A stretch of DNA of 64,000 bases, taken from the NCBI RefSeq assembly GCF_000785555.1, contig NZ_CP009129.1, positions 2,914,001 to 2,978,000 on the forward strand, read 5' to 3'. The DNA comes from Planococcus sp. PAMC 21323. Lineage in GTDB: Bacteria; Bacillota; Bacilli; Bacillales_A; Planococcaceae. The position numbers and the translations under genes are program-made. How positions within the stretch are numbered: the stretch's first letter is position 1; every line of letters starts with the position of its first letter. The notes under the pieces were generated by a model. That model had not been told where the DNA came from, made no database searches, and worked only from the letters and a program-made list of their open reading frames with translations. This document shows positions 35,635 to 44,572 of this stretch, piece after piece.

Positions 35635-36321
35635 TTATCTCTGAAACTGCTCTATAAACTCTGCTAGCTGATCCAAACTTTTCATGTTGTTATTACAAAC
35701 CCCAGCATCTTGGCAAATGTAATTGCCGCGTTTAATAAATTGATCGTTGCCAGAAGTTTTCGTTTTGGCAATAAATAATCCGACTTCGCTATGGCACTTA
35801 CATACCGAACAAACCCCACGTTTTTGACTGCGTGTAGTACTGCCTTGAATACCTACAAATTGATCGTTTACATCCGCTACTAAATACCGTAAATTAGAGC
35901 TTTCAGTCCATCCTAAATAAGAAGTCTTATGGAAGTTAATAGCTTCCACTTTTGGTCCCTTTAGTTTTTTCGCTTTAGGAAATAGTTTCTTTAAGTCTTG
36001 TTCAGTTACCGCTTTAAACGGAATGAGATAAGGCTGCAGTTGTCCTAAAAAAACTTCTGCCTCAGCAAGTTCTTTTACTTTGACTAACGGCTCGAGAACT
36101 TTCTTTTGTGCATCTGTGAGCGTCGGAAATAGCTTTTGGACTTTTTCATGCGCGAGATGGCGCAGCACATTTAATACTTCAGCGTCGTTCGTGCTAGTTT
36201 GCGCCGTCAGCAAAATTTTCGTTTGGTCTTTGATGAAATTATATTGATCATTTCGAATAAAAGCTTTTGGATGATCAGCAATAGTAATATGGTTTTCTGT
36301 CGTTTCCTTAACATGAATCAT
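35635..36321 (-). CDS. FusB/FusC-like EF-G-binding protein
   Basis: 228 aa from the ATG at 36321 (AAGGAG at 36331-36336). An N-terminal helical bundle precedes a treble-clef zinc domain with CSVC, then a distal CQDAGVCNNN, the four-cysteine pattern of FusB-family proteins. These bind elongation factor G and can release it from fusidic-acid-stalled ribosomes. Chromosomal homologues are common in Bacillales, and resistance cannot be assumed from sequence. Confidence 0.85.
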   Translation of the reverse strand: MIHVKETTENHITIADHPKAFIRNDQYNFIKDQTKILLTAQTSTNDAEVLNVLRHLAHEKVQKLFPTLTDAQKKVLEPLVKVKELAEAEVFLGQLQPYLIPFKAVTEQDLKKLFPKAKKLKGPKVEAINFHKTSYLGWTESSNLRYLVADVNDQFVGIQGSTTRSQKRGVCSVCKCHSEVGLFIAKTKTSGNDQFIKRGNYICQDAGVCNNNMKSLDQLAEFIEQFQR

Positions 36322-36452
36322 CAGAACCCACTCCTTACGTTTTGATACTTGCCTAGTTACGGAAGAAAAAGGTTTTCTTGTGGTTTTATCATACTTTATC
36401 CAATGTTTCTTTTCCATCCATCAGATTCTAGTTACTTTTTTCCACTAAAAAA

Positions 36453-36469
36453 AGCTGCAATTTGCAGCT
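36453..36469 (-). terminator. Terminator of the SDR gene
   Basis: AGCTGCAA / TTGCAGCT with a single-base loop, flanked by an A-run that reads as T7 on the minus strand, just after the SDR stop. Confidence 0.7.
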
Positions 36470-36483
36470 CTTCTATTTTCTAT

Positions 36484-37227
36484 TTATTGAGTCGTATATC
36501 CACCGTCGACCATAATCGTTGTGCCTGTCACAAACTCATTTTCAACTAAAAAGACAATCGCGTGCGCAATTTCTTCTGGCTGACCAAGTCGACCAACCGG
36601 GTGCTTCGCTACCAAAGCGTCGTAAAAATCACCCAAGGCTTCTTTGCTAACCATACCGGTTTCTACATATCCTGGTGCTACTGCATTGACGCGAATTTTA
36701 TGCTCTGCGTATTGCAGTGCCAACGATTTGGTCATCAAATTGACCGCGCCTTTTGATGCATTATAGGCAAAAGCTCCTCCTTCACCAACAGATCCTAAAA
36801 TTGATGAAGTGCTAATGATCACGCCTCCGTCACCGTGTTCTAACATGTTTTTAATCGCGTGTTTTGCGCCAAAAAAGACGCCATCTTGATTGACTGCTAT
36901 CACCTTGTGATAATCTTCATAAGACAATTCATGCGTAACCGTCAGTTCGCCGATTCCCGCATTGTTGACGATAATATCCACTCTGCCGAAACGTTCAACA
37001 GTAGTTGCTACCATTTGTTCAACAGAGTCTTCACTTGCAACATCTACTTTGACAAAAGCTACGTCTGCGCTTTTTTCTTTTAATTGTTGTTCTGCTTGCT
37101 GACCACCTTCTTCGTTATGGTCAGCAATCACCACTTTTGCACCTTTATCAATAAATGCTTTAGCTGTCGCAAAACCAATACCAGATGCTCCTCCTGTTAC
37201 AATTGCTACTTTACCTGCTATTTCCAC
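36484..37227 (-). CDS. Short-chain dehydrogenase/reductase
   Basis: 247 aa, GTG start with AGGAGG at 8-nt spacing. VTGGASGIGFATA cofactor loop, Asp after strand 2 (IADHNEEGG; NAD preference), NNAG near residue 88, catalytic YNASK near 153 and VDGGYTTQ at the end. Resembles 3-oxoacyl or glucose-type SDRs. Substrate unknown. Confidence 0.88.
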   Translation of the reverse strand: MEIAGKVAIVTGGASGIGFATAKAFIDKGAKVVIADHNEEGGQQAEQQLKEKSADVAFVKVDVASEDSVEQMVATTVERFGRVDIIVNNAGIGELTVTHELSYEDYHKVIAVNQDGVFFGAKHAIKNMLEHGDGGVIISTSSILGSVGEGGAFAYNASKGAVNLMTKSLALQYAEHKIRVNAVAPGYVETGMVSKEALGDFYDALVAKHPVGRLGQPEEIAHAIVFLVENEFVTGTTIMVDGGYTTQ

Positions 37228-37336
37228 TCATTCCGCCTCCTTGTATTGAAAAGTTCCTACCCCCCATTAAACACTTGATTTCTGAATATTACAACATTAG
37301 AAACTTAAGATTACTGACCACAACCAACTAAAACAC

Positions 37337-37371
37337 AAAAGCCTAACCGAAAATTTCTCGATTAGGCTTTT
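37337..37371. terminator. Terminator after pabBC
   Basis: AAAAGCCTAA / TTAGGCTTTT with partial inner pairing (CGA/TCG). It lies 15 bp after the pabBC stop and reads as a T-run on the minus strand. Confidence 0.75.
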
Positions 37372-37385
37372 AGATTTCATAGTAT

Positions 37386-39131
37386 TTACTCACTTAACTC
37401 CACAGCGAGCCATCCCCGCACTCCGTTAATAAACCAGATTGCATCGTATTCATGTAATTCGTCTTTTAAAATAATTTTTTCTTCGATTTTTTGCTGATCT
37501 AGTAATTGCTGCCTCAAAGTACCTGCTAATAAACCGCAGCCAATAGGTGGTGTGAAAAAACGACCGTCTTTTTCGACAACGACATTGCCAATTGTAAATT
37601 CCGTAATTTGTTGTTTTTCATTCCATAATAAGACTGAAAACTGCTCTTTTGAAAGTTCAGCACTTGCTTTTTCATAGACTTCGCGATGGGTCGTTTTGTG
37701 AAACAAAAACGGATTTTCGCTATCTATAGGTGCGCTGGCGAGTACACATTTTACCGCATCATCCACCGGAAACGTTTCTTGTGCTTGTAACTCCAACTGA
37801 CCTTTCCGATCCAATAAGAGACGCACTTTGTATATTCCTTGCGGATGTTGTTGCGCCAGTTTAACTAATTCAACTTTGACTCCTTCGGTATTTCCCGGGA
37901 AATGAAAATAATCCGAAGAGTCTTGGAGTCTAGCCAAGTGATAGGGCAGCAATGGGTATTTCCCGTCTTCTAGCTTTAATGATTCAAGTAATTTAAATAC
38001 AGGGCGTTTTGCAGTAAGTACTTCTGCTTTTGTTTGCAACTCTCGGTATTCTCCGTCAGAAGTTGAATCCCACGTGATGCCGCCTCCTACTCCGTAACTC
38101 GCCATGCCCTTTTCCTTATCAATAATAACGGTACGAATAGGTACATTAAAAACCGCATCTTTATTAGGCGTGATAAATCCAATAGCGCCGCAATACACTT
38201 CTCGCGGCGTTTGTTCTAATGAAGCTATGTATTTCATTGTACTAATTTTTGGTGCTCCAGTAATCGAGCCACACGGGAATAAGGCTTGAAACCAGTCCCA
38301 AATGGTGGTGCCGTCTTTTAAGTCAGCAGTGACTGTTGAAGTTAGTTGATGAACCGTTGGATATGTCTCAACTGTAAAAAGTGGATCAGCTTTGACGCTG
38401 CCTTTTTTAGCCAGGCGGCTCATATCGTTTCGCAGCAAGTCGACAATCATTAAATTTTCAGCTCTTTCTTTCTCAGACGACAACAAGGCTTTTACGTGTT
38501 CTTGATCTTCTTGTGTCGTACGTCCTCTTGGCGCTGTGCCTTTCATCGGCTTAGCAGTCAGTTTGCCCTCTTGAACTTTAAAAAATAGCTCGGGCGATGC
38601 CGAAAGTAGACGAAAGCGGCCTAAGTTTAAATAAGCTCCATAATCTGCTTGTTGGTTTCTTGCTAATTGGTGATAAAAGGCCAAGTCGTCACCCGTAAAT
38701 CTCGCAGTCAAACGTTCTGTGTAATTTACTTGGTAGGTGTGCCCTTCTTCGATGGCTGTTTTGATTTGTTGAATGCCATCTTTGTATTTTTCGATTCGAC
38801 TTGCCATTTTCCAATCTGAGACATGGTAGCTTTCTTGTTCATTCGAAACAAGCGGTATTTTTTGCGGCTCTTTAAAAATGCCAAACCAAAGGAGTGGCAT
38901 TTCACCCGTTGATTGAACACGCATTTCTGGGCGAAAAGCCGGAGCTGCTTCATACGACACATAGCCTGCTGCATAAAATCCGTCAGCTACTGCTTTTTCA
39001 ACTTTTTCTAGAATACCAGCTACGCTTGCTAGCTCGTTTGTTTCTAAAATGGTGACCGGATTGCTAAAATGCAGTGGTTCGATGTCTCCTGCACTGTTTT
39101 TAAACTCATACATAAGGTAAGGGTTCGACAC
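37386..39131 (-). CDS. pabB: Aminodeoxychorismate synthase component I fused to aminodeoxychorismate lyase (PabB-PabC)
   Basis: 581 aa. The chorismate-binding domain (residues about 100-375) shows TAKPMKGTAPRG, ENLMIVDLLRND and CGSITGAPK. From about 390 a class IV PLP fold follows, the PabC lyase. Both steps from aminodeoxychorismate to p-aminobenzoate are thus in one chain, feeding folate. I chose GTG at 39131, since GGGAGG at 39140-39145 gives 8-nt spacing. The start lies inside the end of pabA, implying coupling. An inner ATG at 39113 is the alternative. Confidence 0.9.
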   Translation of the reverse strand: MSNPYLMYEFKNSAGDIEPLHFSNPVTILETNELASVAGILEKVEKAVADGFYAAGYVSYEAAPAFRPEMRVQSTGEMPLLWFGIFKEPQKIPLVSNEQESYHVSDWKMASRIEKYKDGIQQIKTAIEEGHTYQVNYTERLTARFTGDDLAFYHQLARNQQADYGAYLNLGRFRLLSASPELFFKVQEGKLTAKPMKGTAPRGRTTQEDQEHVKALLSSEKERAENLMIVDLLRNDMSRLAKKGSVKADPLFTVETYPTVHQLTSTVTADLKDGTTIWDWFQALFPCGSITGAPKISTMKYIASLEQTPREVYCGAIGFITPNKDAVFNVPIRTVIIDKEKGMASYGVGGGITWDSTSDGEYRELQTKAEVLTAKRPVFKLLESLKLEDGKYPLLPYHLARLQDSSDYFHFPGNTEGVKVELVKLAQQHPQGIYKVRLLLDRKGQLELQAQETFPVDDAVKCVLASAPIDSENPFLFHKTTHREVYEKASAELSKEQFSVLLWNEKQQITEFTIGNVVVEKDGRFFTPPIGCGLLAGTLRQQLLDQQKIEEKIILKDELHEYDAIWFINGVRGWLAVELSE

Positions 39132-39729
39132 GATCAACACCTCCCTTTTTTATTTTGTTCCACTCTATGGCTTGTTCATAACTATTTTTCAACATATGAA
39201 AGCCTTCTACTGTTAACACTGACTCTGGATGAAATTGGATGCCTTCGACCGGGAAATTGCGATGACGTACGGCCATAACCATATTGTCCTCAGAACGTGC
39301 AGTCACCAATAAGCAGTCGGGCATCGTATTTTCAGCCACTAATGAATGGTAGCGCGTTACGAGTGTAGGATTGGTGATTTCTTTAAAAACTCCTTTTCCA
39401 TCATGCGTCAGTGTAGAAACTTTGCCGTGCATTGGCTGTTCTCCTTTTGTTACTGTGCCTCCAAAATGTTCCACAATAGTTTGATGACCGAGACAAACTC
39501 CTAGTATTGGAATATGTCCGCTTAATGCTGTTAATACTCGTTTACTTGCCCCACTCGCTATAGGTCGACCCGGACCAGGGGACAGAACGATTAGGTCGGG
39601 TTTTAATTCTTCTATTTGTTTTTCTATATGTTCATCGTTTTGAAATACACGGACATTATCGTCTAATTGCTCGAAATAGTGAACGAGATTATAGGTAAAC
39701 GAATCTTGGTTATCGATGATAACGATCAT
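39106..39729 (-). CDS. pabA: Aminodeoxychorismate/anthranilate synthase glutamine amidotransferase
   Basis: 207 aa from the ATG at 39729. Class I amidotransferase triad: Cys in GVCLGHQ, His and Glu in QFHPES. NQDSFTYNLVHYF at the start is typical PabA/TrpG. It supplies ammonia to PabB and may also serve TrpE if no trpG exists elsewhere, as in B. subtilis. Overlaps pabBC by 26 nt. Confidence 0.92.
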   Translation of the reverse strand: MIVIIDNQDSFTYNLVHYFEQLDDNVRVFQNDEHIEKQIEELKPDLIVLSPGPGRPIASGASKRVLTALSGHIPILGVCLGHQTIVEHFGGTVTKGEQPMHGKVSTLTHDGKGVFKEITNPTLVTRYHSLVAENTMPDCLLVTARSEDNMVMAVRHRNFPVEGIQFHPESVLTVEGFHMLKNSYEQAIEWNKIKKGGVDRVEPLPYV

Positions 39730-39816
39730 GGGCACACCTCTTAACTCTACTTTAGTCGAATCTGATGTTTTTATTATACGCTGTTGATAGGTTTGTTGGG
39801 AATTTATCCATAAAAA

Positions 39817-39845
39817 AACCGGTTGTGTATTCCCACAACCGGTTG
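39817..39845. terminator. Perfect hairpin terminator after ribT
   Basis: AACCGGTTGTG / CACAACCGGTT with a short loop. On the minus strand T7 follows. It lies between the ribT end and the pabA start. Confidence 0.8.
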
Positions 39846-39865
39846 ACTATCGAATATCTACTTGT

Positions 39866-40213
39866 TCATGCACTACATTTTGTCATAAAGGCTCTGGTAG
39901 ATTCAGCTGGTTTTACTTTGCGGTTTCCCATGTACTTTTCAACACATGCCATCATCTCGTGGCCGATTCCCTCTCCGCGGTATGAAGGAATTACCGAAAT
40001 GTGCTGAACTGAGAATGATTTGTCGTCTTCTATATAAACGCCAATGATGCCCACATACCGATCGTTTACTTTCCAAAAGAAAAGCTGCCAATCTGGGCGT
40101 TCATTGTATAATCCCATGGTTGTTTTCAGTTGTTTAATATTTCGTTCTGCCGGCATCAAGGCCAGTAAGCCCATTGCTACTTTTTCATAAGCCCGTTTGT
40201 ATCTAGTTAACAT
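39866..40213 (-). CDS. ribT: RibT-like GNAT acetyltransferase
   Basis: 115 aa, close to B. subtilis RibT in length and in the opening pattern RYK-x-x-(Y/F)-EK-x-AMGLL. HISVIPSYRGEGIGHEMM is the acetyl-CoA motif. RibT usually lies in the rib operon. Here it stands apart, behind a small hypothetical gene, with no riboflavin genes in the window. GGGGGAG precedes the ATG. Confidence 0.8.
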   Translation of the reverse strand: MLTRYKRAYEKVAMGLLALMPAERNIKQLKTTMGLYNERPDWQLFFWKVNDRYVGIIGVYIEDDKSFSVQHISVIPSYRGEGIGHEMMACVEKYMGNRKVKPAESTRAFMTKCSA

Positions 40214-40234
40214 GTAACTCTCCCCCTTCAGTCA

Positions 40235-40636
40235 TCACTTTACTAACGAAATTTGCTTGATCATCTGGAATGCAGTAGATAATCTTGCCGCAAAATTTTC
40301 AGGTGCTTCTTCTGACGACAAATAGATGCATACAATATTAGGATTCGTATCCACACGCTGCCGGTAGTTAGTGGGTAGCGGATGTTGGTGAAGTGCATTT
40401 ATAAAAAGTTCTAGCTCTTCTGGAAGTAAGAATATTTCTGCCTGGTTAAGCGCAGTTCCGTCTTCTTTAAGATTTTTAAACGAAATATCATGATCGAGCA
40501 CACAATTGAAATTTTTGTTTTGAGAGGAAATATTGATAGTCCTTGTTCTTTTAACCAAACATTCGCCGCCCTGTACTTCCACTTCCGCATTTAGCAACAC
40601 GCCAACTTGTTCGGCCAATCGCTCGAATCTTTCCAC
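40235..40636 (-). CDS. Conserved-looking hypothetical protein
   Basis: 133 aa, GTG start with GGAGGGTG upstream. Soluble, mixed alpha/beta, no motif recognised. It precedes ribT by 21 bp on the same strand, so the two form an operon. Confidence 0.6.
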   Translation of the reverse strand: MERFERLAEQVGVLLNAEVEVQGGECLVKRTRTINISSQNKNFNCVLDHDISFKNLKEDGTALNQAEIFLLPEELELFINALHQHPLPTNYRQRVDTNPNIVCIYLSSEEAPENFAARLSTAFQMIKQISLVK

Positions 40637-40690
40637 TCAGCTCACCCTCCTGTTTTCCATATAACTTTATATGGTGGTTTTTCAGACACA

Positions 40691-40732
40691 AAAACACCGA
40701 AAAGAATCCTTAGACTCTTTTCGGCGTTTTTT
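40691..40732. terminator. Terminator upstream of the hypothetical-ribT unit
   Basis: ACACCGAAAAGA / TCTTTTCGGCGT with a 9-nt loop and a T6 run on the plus strand. The 474-bp gap 40637-41110 holds no gene. It has this hairpin, AT-rich sequence with two ATTTAAAT boxes, the nrd terminator, and at 41050-41105 a GC-richer piece resembling a degenerate intergenic repeat. Confidence 0.7.
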
Positions 40733-40988
40733 CTAGCCAAAATCTTGAACGGATTGTATGTTGTTGCTCTTTTAGTTTGTGACCAATAAAATCATTTAAA
40801 TGAAAACGCCGATTTCTCATTTAAATATTCGCTCAAAATTACTATGGGTGCGTAATTTTAATCCATAAAAAAATTCACAACGAAAATCCCCAACGCTAGC
40901 TACAGCTGGAAATAGTAAAAATATGATTTCCATTTGTTTATATTCTATACCCCGTTTTCAAAACTTAAACACTTTTAGACAAAATAAA

Positions 40989-41009
40989 AAAACCGCTAAA
41001 AAGCGGTTT
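40989..41009. terminator. Terminator of the nrd operon
   Basis: AAAACCGCT / AGCGGTTT with a 4-nt loop, flanked by A-runs that read as T-runs on the minus strand about 100 bp after the flavodoxin gene. Confidence 0.8.
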
Positions 41010-41110
41010 CAGACTGTAAACAAATAGGTTGATAAAGAGTACTTTAAGAATTCCGAGCGCAGGGCGACTCCATGAAAAACAGGATGAGCTGAAGACCCTG
41101 GACTGAGCAA

Positions 41111-41554
41111 TCACTTAATAAGTTCCGCTAGTTTTTCACAGCGCACGACATCTTTTGGTTGAGGCGTCAGTTCTACTTTTAAACTAGCGATCAATTTTGT
41201 TTTAACAAATAACATGTCTCGAAAACGATCGACCGCTCCGCAAAATTCTGCAAAAAAACTATCACCTGTTCCGAAAACAGCTGTTTTCAATTCTTTTTTT
41301 TCAAGCTCTTCAATCGCTTTATACAATTCGTGCATTTCTGCTGGGATTTCACCGCTCCCCCATGTATAAGTACCGATTAATACACAATCAAAAAAAGGTA
41401 GATCCTCTATTGAAAACTCTTCTATTCGGTAAAGCTCCACCGAGATTCCTCGGTGGAGCATGGCCGTTTGCAGCATTTCTGCTAACTGTTCCGTGTTACC
41501 GGTAACCGAAGCATAAATGATTGCTGTTCGTGAATTAAAGCTCGTCAAAGCCAT
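41111..41554 (-). CDS. Flavodoxin, likely the NrdI-type partner of the class I RNR
   Basis: 147 aa. The FMN-phosphate loop ASVTGNTEQ and the aromatic IGTYTWGSGEIP loop identify a flavodoxin. The ATG at 41554 lies 20 nt inside the end of nrdF, so it is translated from the nrd mRNA. In class Ib systems NrdI supplies superoxide to build the Mn-tyrosyl cofactor. This protein is longer than NrdI and could instead be a plain flavodoxin doing that or donating electrons. Confidence 0.8.
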   Translation of the reverse strand: MALTSFNSRTAIIYASVTGNTEQLAEMLQTAMLHRGISVELYRIEEFSIEDLPFFDCVLIGTYTWGSGEIPAEMHELYKAIEELEKKELKTAVFGTGDSFFAEFCGAVDRFRDMLFVKTKLIASLKVELTPQPKDVVRCEKLAELIK

Positions 41555-42581
41555 TCGTTTGTGACACTTTCGTATACGTTCTTGATTTTTGTTCAAAGAA
41601 ATCCGATTTGGTGTCGTTCATCATATCATCACCAAATACTTGAATCCACGGCATTGGGTTGCTGCGCTCTTCGTATAAATTATCTAGTCCTAATTGACGT
41701 AAGCGTTTATTGGCCAAGTATTCAACATATCCTGTAAACTCTACCAAATCTAAGCCTTCAATGTCAGCTAAGATGTAATACGCCCATTCTTTTTCTAACT
41801 GCACAGCTTTATCTATCGTCGTATAAATGTATTGAATGTTTTCGTCTGTATTCAATTCTGGATTTTCCGTCAACATGATGCGGATAAACTGCGCGATAAA
41901 ATACGCATGCTGCATTTCGTCGCGTTGAATATAGCTAATCATCGTGCTGGATTTCAACATTTTTTGCTGACGCGCTAAATGGTAGAAAAATGCGAATCCG
42001 GCATAGAAATAAATACCTTCTAAGTTAATAGAATTGACGCTTAGCTTAAACAAGTTTTGCGGCGTAGGATTTTGACGGAATTCCTCGTACGCATCCAAAA
42101 TTAAATCGTTACGTTTTTGAACTACTGGATCGCTTTTTGCTTGATCAAAGCGTGCATTTTGTTCGCTTACGGATACGAGAGAACTTAAGATGTACGAATA
42201 CGACTCTGTATGAACAGCTTCTTGTTGGGAAATGACCGCAAAGATCGCTTTAAAGCTCGAATCAGTGACGTAATCCATTGCTTGGCTCATTGTTGGTGTT
42301 TGCAAGCTATCAAGTGAGGCAAGTTGCGTATTAATGCGTAAAAAGACGTCTTTTTCTACGTCGCTTAAGCGGTCCCATTGCTTAATATCGTCTTGCATAT
42401 TGATTTCTTGCGCTTTCCAGAAGTTAGCCAATAGCGCTTGATACAAATCGTACATTTGCGGATACGCAATATCGTTCCAATTTAACAAGCCCGAAGACTG
42501 GCCATTTAATACGCCAGTCGACTTGTTCGGATGTTCGGGATTTAATAATTTAATCTTTTTTAACGGTTCATGTATCGTCAT
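41535..42581 (-). CDS. nrdF: Ribonucleotide reductase small (radical) subunit
   Basis: 348 aa from the ATG at 42581, since AAAGGAG leaves 7-8 nt to it; an ATG at 42587 is too close. All metal ligands are visible: Asp in LASLDSLQ, Glu and His in QEAVHTES, Glu in NLEGIYFY, and Glu and His in DEMQHAYF. The metal site therefore looks functional. It pairs with the intron-split large subunit 12 bp upstream. Confidence 0.92.
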   Translation of the reverse strand: MTIHEPLKKIKLLNPEHPNKSTGVLNGQSSGLLNWNDIAYPQMYDLYQALLANFWKAQEINMQDDIKQWDRLSDVEKDVFLRINTQLASLDSLQTPTMSQAMDYVTDSSFKAIFAVISQQEAVHTESYSYILSSLVSVSEQNARFDQAKSDPVVQKRNDLILDAYEEFRQNPTPQNLFKLSVNSINLEGIYFYAGFAFFYHLARQQKMLKSSTMISYIQRDEMQHAYFIAQFIRIMLTENPELNTDENIQYIYTTIDKAVQLEKEWAYYILADIEGLDLVEFTGYVEYLANKRLRQLGLDNLYEERSNPMPWIQVFGDDMMNDTKSDFFEQKSRTYTKVSQTNGFDEL

Positions 42582-42593
42582 GATCATTCTCCT

Positions 42594-43514
42594 TTAGCTT
42601 TGACATGCTTCGCATTCTTCAATTTCTGCTTGAGATGTACTGCGAACATAATAAGTCGTCTTCAAGTTTTGCTTCCATGCTTCTAAATGCAGCTCTAATA
42701 ACTCTTTTGCTTTAATGGTGTGCGGCACATAAAAGTTAAAGCTGATCGATTGATCAATATGACGTTGACGCGCTGCATTTTGGCGTATGCTCCATTTTTG
42801 GTCGAGCACGTGACGCGAACGTCGGTAATATTCGTACGTGTTGTGGTCCAAGTCAGGAGCAGTCACTTTAAATTTGAAGTTCTTTTTCTCTTCGGCGTAT
42901 TCTACTGCGTATAATGGATCGATGCCGTCTGTTGAACCACCGATTTTTGCAGTCGATGAGTTAGGCGCTACAGCCATCATCCAGCCGTTTCGAACGCCAT
43001 TTTTAGCTACTTGCTGTTGCAAGCTGTTCCACCGCTCGCTCGTGTAGTTGCGGCGCTCAAAATACTCGCCTGTGTGCCATTCTGAACCTGAAAACTGACT
43101 AAATGCACCTTTTTCTTCCGCTAATTGCATAGAAGCTTGAATGGTTTGATACGCAATTTCTTCGTATAGCTTATCGGCAAATTCAACGGCTTTTTCGCTT
43201 TCCCAATGAATGCCTTCAAGCGCTAGTAAATGGTGCCATCCAAAAGTTCCTAAACCAATGGCGCGGTATTTTTTATTTGTTGCTTCAGCTTGTCCTACTG
43301 AAATCGTATTCAAGTCAATGACGTTATCAAGCATACGTGTTTGAATCGGCACTAAACGTTCTAATACGTCCGCTCCAACCGCTCTTGGCAAGTTGATCGA
43401 TGACAAATTACAGACGACAAAATCACCAGGCTTACGGATCATGACAAGGTTGCCTTCGTCATCGGTATATTCTTTAACAATAGTCGTAGCTGACATATTT
43501 TGCATAATTTCGGT
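42594..43514 (-). CDS. nrdE: Ribonucleotide reductase large subunit, exon 2 (C-terminal part)
   Basis: 306 codons after splicing, beginning ACC GAA ATT ATG (T-E-I-M) directly after the intron. It carries NLSSINLP, the glycyl barrel segments and the C-terminal redox tail CEACQS. The apparent in-frame ATG at 43526 is in intron sequence and is not a real start. Joined to exon 1 it gives the SNLC-TEI junction expected in NrdE/NrdA. Intact total is about 761 aa. Confidence 0.9.
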   Translation of the reverse strand, partial: TEIMQNMSATTIVKEYTDDEGNLVMIRKPGDFVVCNLSSINLPRAVGADVLERLVPIQTRMLDNVIDLNTISVGQAEATNKKYRAIGLGTFGWHHLLALEGIHWESEKAVEFADKLYEEIAYQTIQASMQLAEEKGAFSQFSGSEWHTGEYFERRNYTSERWNSLQQQVAKNGVRNGWMMAVAPNSSTAKIGGSTDGIDPLYAVEYAEEKKNFKFKVTAPDLDHNTYEYYRRSRHVLDQKWSIRQNAARQRHIDQSISFNFYVPHTIKAKELLELHLEAWKQNLKTTYYVRSTSQAEIEECEACQS

Positions 43515-44572
43515 CCCCTTATTCAATTGAATTCGCTAAACTCAACCCGCATACTAGATGCAGCTGCATGTCGCCATGCAGAGTAGACTATATCATCACC
43601 CTTATATAATAAGGGTGCCCACCGTATCGGACCGCTTGGCCCTACTCTACTCGCTTCCGCATAATGCGTGCTTTCGATAGTCGTTCGGCATTTACTCTTT
43701 AATTATGAAGTAATCTGGAAAGTTTTTTGAATACATTCGGTTTCTCATACTATGGGTTGAAATTCCATGAGCACTAGCAGCTTTAGCAATACTCTCGTAT
43801 TGAATATTACCTATTTGACATTTATAAGCACTAGTTTTGTTTGTAGGTCTGTTCACTTTTTCATAGAGTCTTTCATAATTCGGAAAATGATCTGAGCCTA
43901 AGCGATAATTAAGAGTTGTAGTTTTAATATTTAATATCTCCGCTGCCTCTTTACCCGATGAATACTCTACATTATCAATCATTACCACTCTAGAATTTGC
44001 TTTTCTAACAGATTCAATCATTTTTTGGCTTTTAGCTTTACCATATTGATGATTGCCTTCTCCAGACATCTGTTGAACTCTTTGCAGTCTTATTGATTCC
44101 TTATTTGGATTCATTGTAAAAATGTCGCCACCAATAGAAGTGAATTTAACATTGTAATAAGTTGGAGACTCGACTGCTTTATATAACAAAATATAGTATT
44201 CCTCCAACGCATTAAGTTCTTCAGCTGAATTAGCTTCTGCTAGAATGACCCTCGTAAAATTTTCCAACCCATATTTCTTAATTGCTCGCTTGAGATATAG
44301 ACCCGACCCCATATACACTTTCCAATTATTCTTTCGCGTGTATATACATTTCCCAATATACTTCATGTTATTTACTTGATTAGTTGTTTCGTATATAAAG
44401 CCAAAAGGATTAACTATGCCTTCCACCTCATTTAGTTTTTCCTTATTATGCTTTATTACTTCTCAACATTCAAAATTAAAGAGATTTAGCACGGGATTGA
44501 CTTCATTTAAAAGTGTTTCCCCGTTTAGATGGGTTTTCGACAGCCATTACTGACTGAAGGTGCTAAAAATTA
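43515..44572 (-). mobile_element. Group I intron in nrdE (1058 nt)
   Basis: Exon 1 ends ...AAT TTG TGT with a final U, the intron begins UAAUUUUUAGCACC and ends in G (GGGG|ACC), and the reading frame resumes as TEI. These are the group I rules (U before the 5' site, omega-G at the 3' end). GATATAGTC near the 3' end matches the conserved P7/S element of phage and Bacillus group I introns. An in-frame UAA at the intron start means unspliced RNA yields a truncated protein. Confidence 0.9.
43692..44426 (-). CDS. Intron-encoded GIY-YIG homing endonuclease with NUMOD domains
   Basis: 244 aa. The GFIYETTNQVNNMKYIGK stretch supplies the GIY-YIG strands (here F-I-Y and Y-I-G), followed by YGLENF. A NUMOD3-like 'GEGNHQYGKAKS' region and two NUMOD1-like helix-turn-helix units (SGKEAAEILNI and YESIAKAASAHGI) give the DNA-binding tail. 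It is entirely inside the nrdE intron, 146 nt from its 5' end and 177 nt from its 3' end. It probably cleaves intronless nrdE alleles. The start, read as GTG at 44426, is uncertain because it overlaps GAGGTGG. Confidence 0.9.
   Translation of the reverse strand: MEGIVNPFGFIYETTNQVNNMKYIGKCIYTRKNNWKVYMGSGLYLKRAIKKYGLENFTRVILAEANSAEELNALEEYYILLYKAVESPTYYNVKFTSIGGDIFTMNPNKESIRLQRVQQMSGEGNHQYGKAKSQKMIESVRKANSRVVMIDNVEYSSGKEAAEILNIKTTTLNYRLGSDHFPNYERLYEKVNRPTNKTSAYKCQIGNIQYESIAKAASAHGISTHSMRNRMYSKNFPDYFIIKE

Noticed and set aside
41050-41105. Structured RNA or repeat after the nrd operon
   Set aside because: It resembles degenerate intergenic repeats of Bacillales (GGCGACTCC...GAAGACCC) by memory only. 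One copy here gives no internal support.
42594-43526. Independent short RNR gene starting at 43526, i.e. a split or frameshifted nrdE
   Set aside because: The apparent start lies in intron sequence. Group I splice rules and the SNLC|TEI junction explain the interruption.
43515-44572. Intein in NrdE
   Set aside because: The frame stops at the insertion, there is no Cys/Ser-HN splice motif, and the insert carries a separately started GIY-YIG gene and group I RNA motifs.
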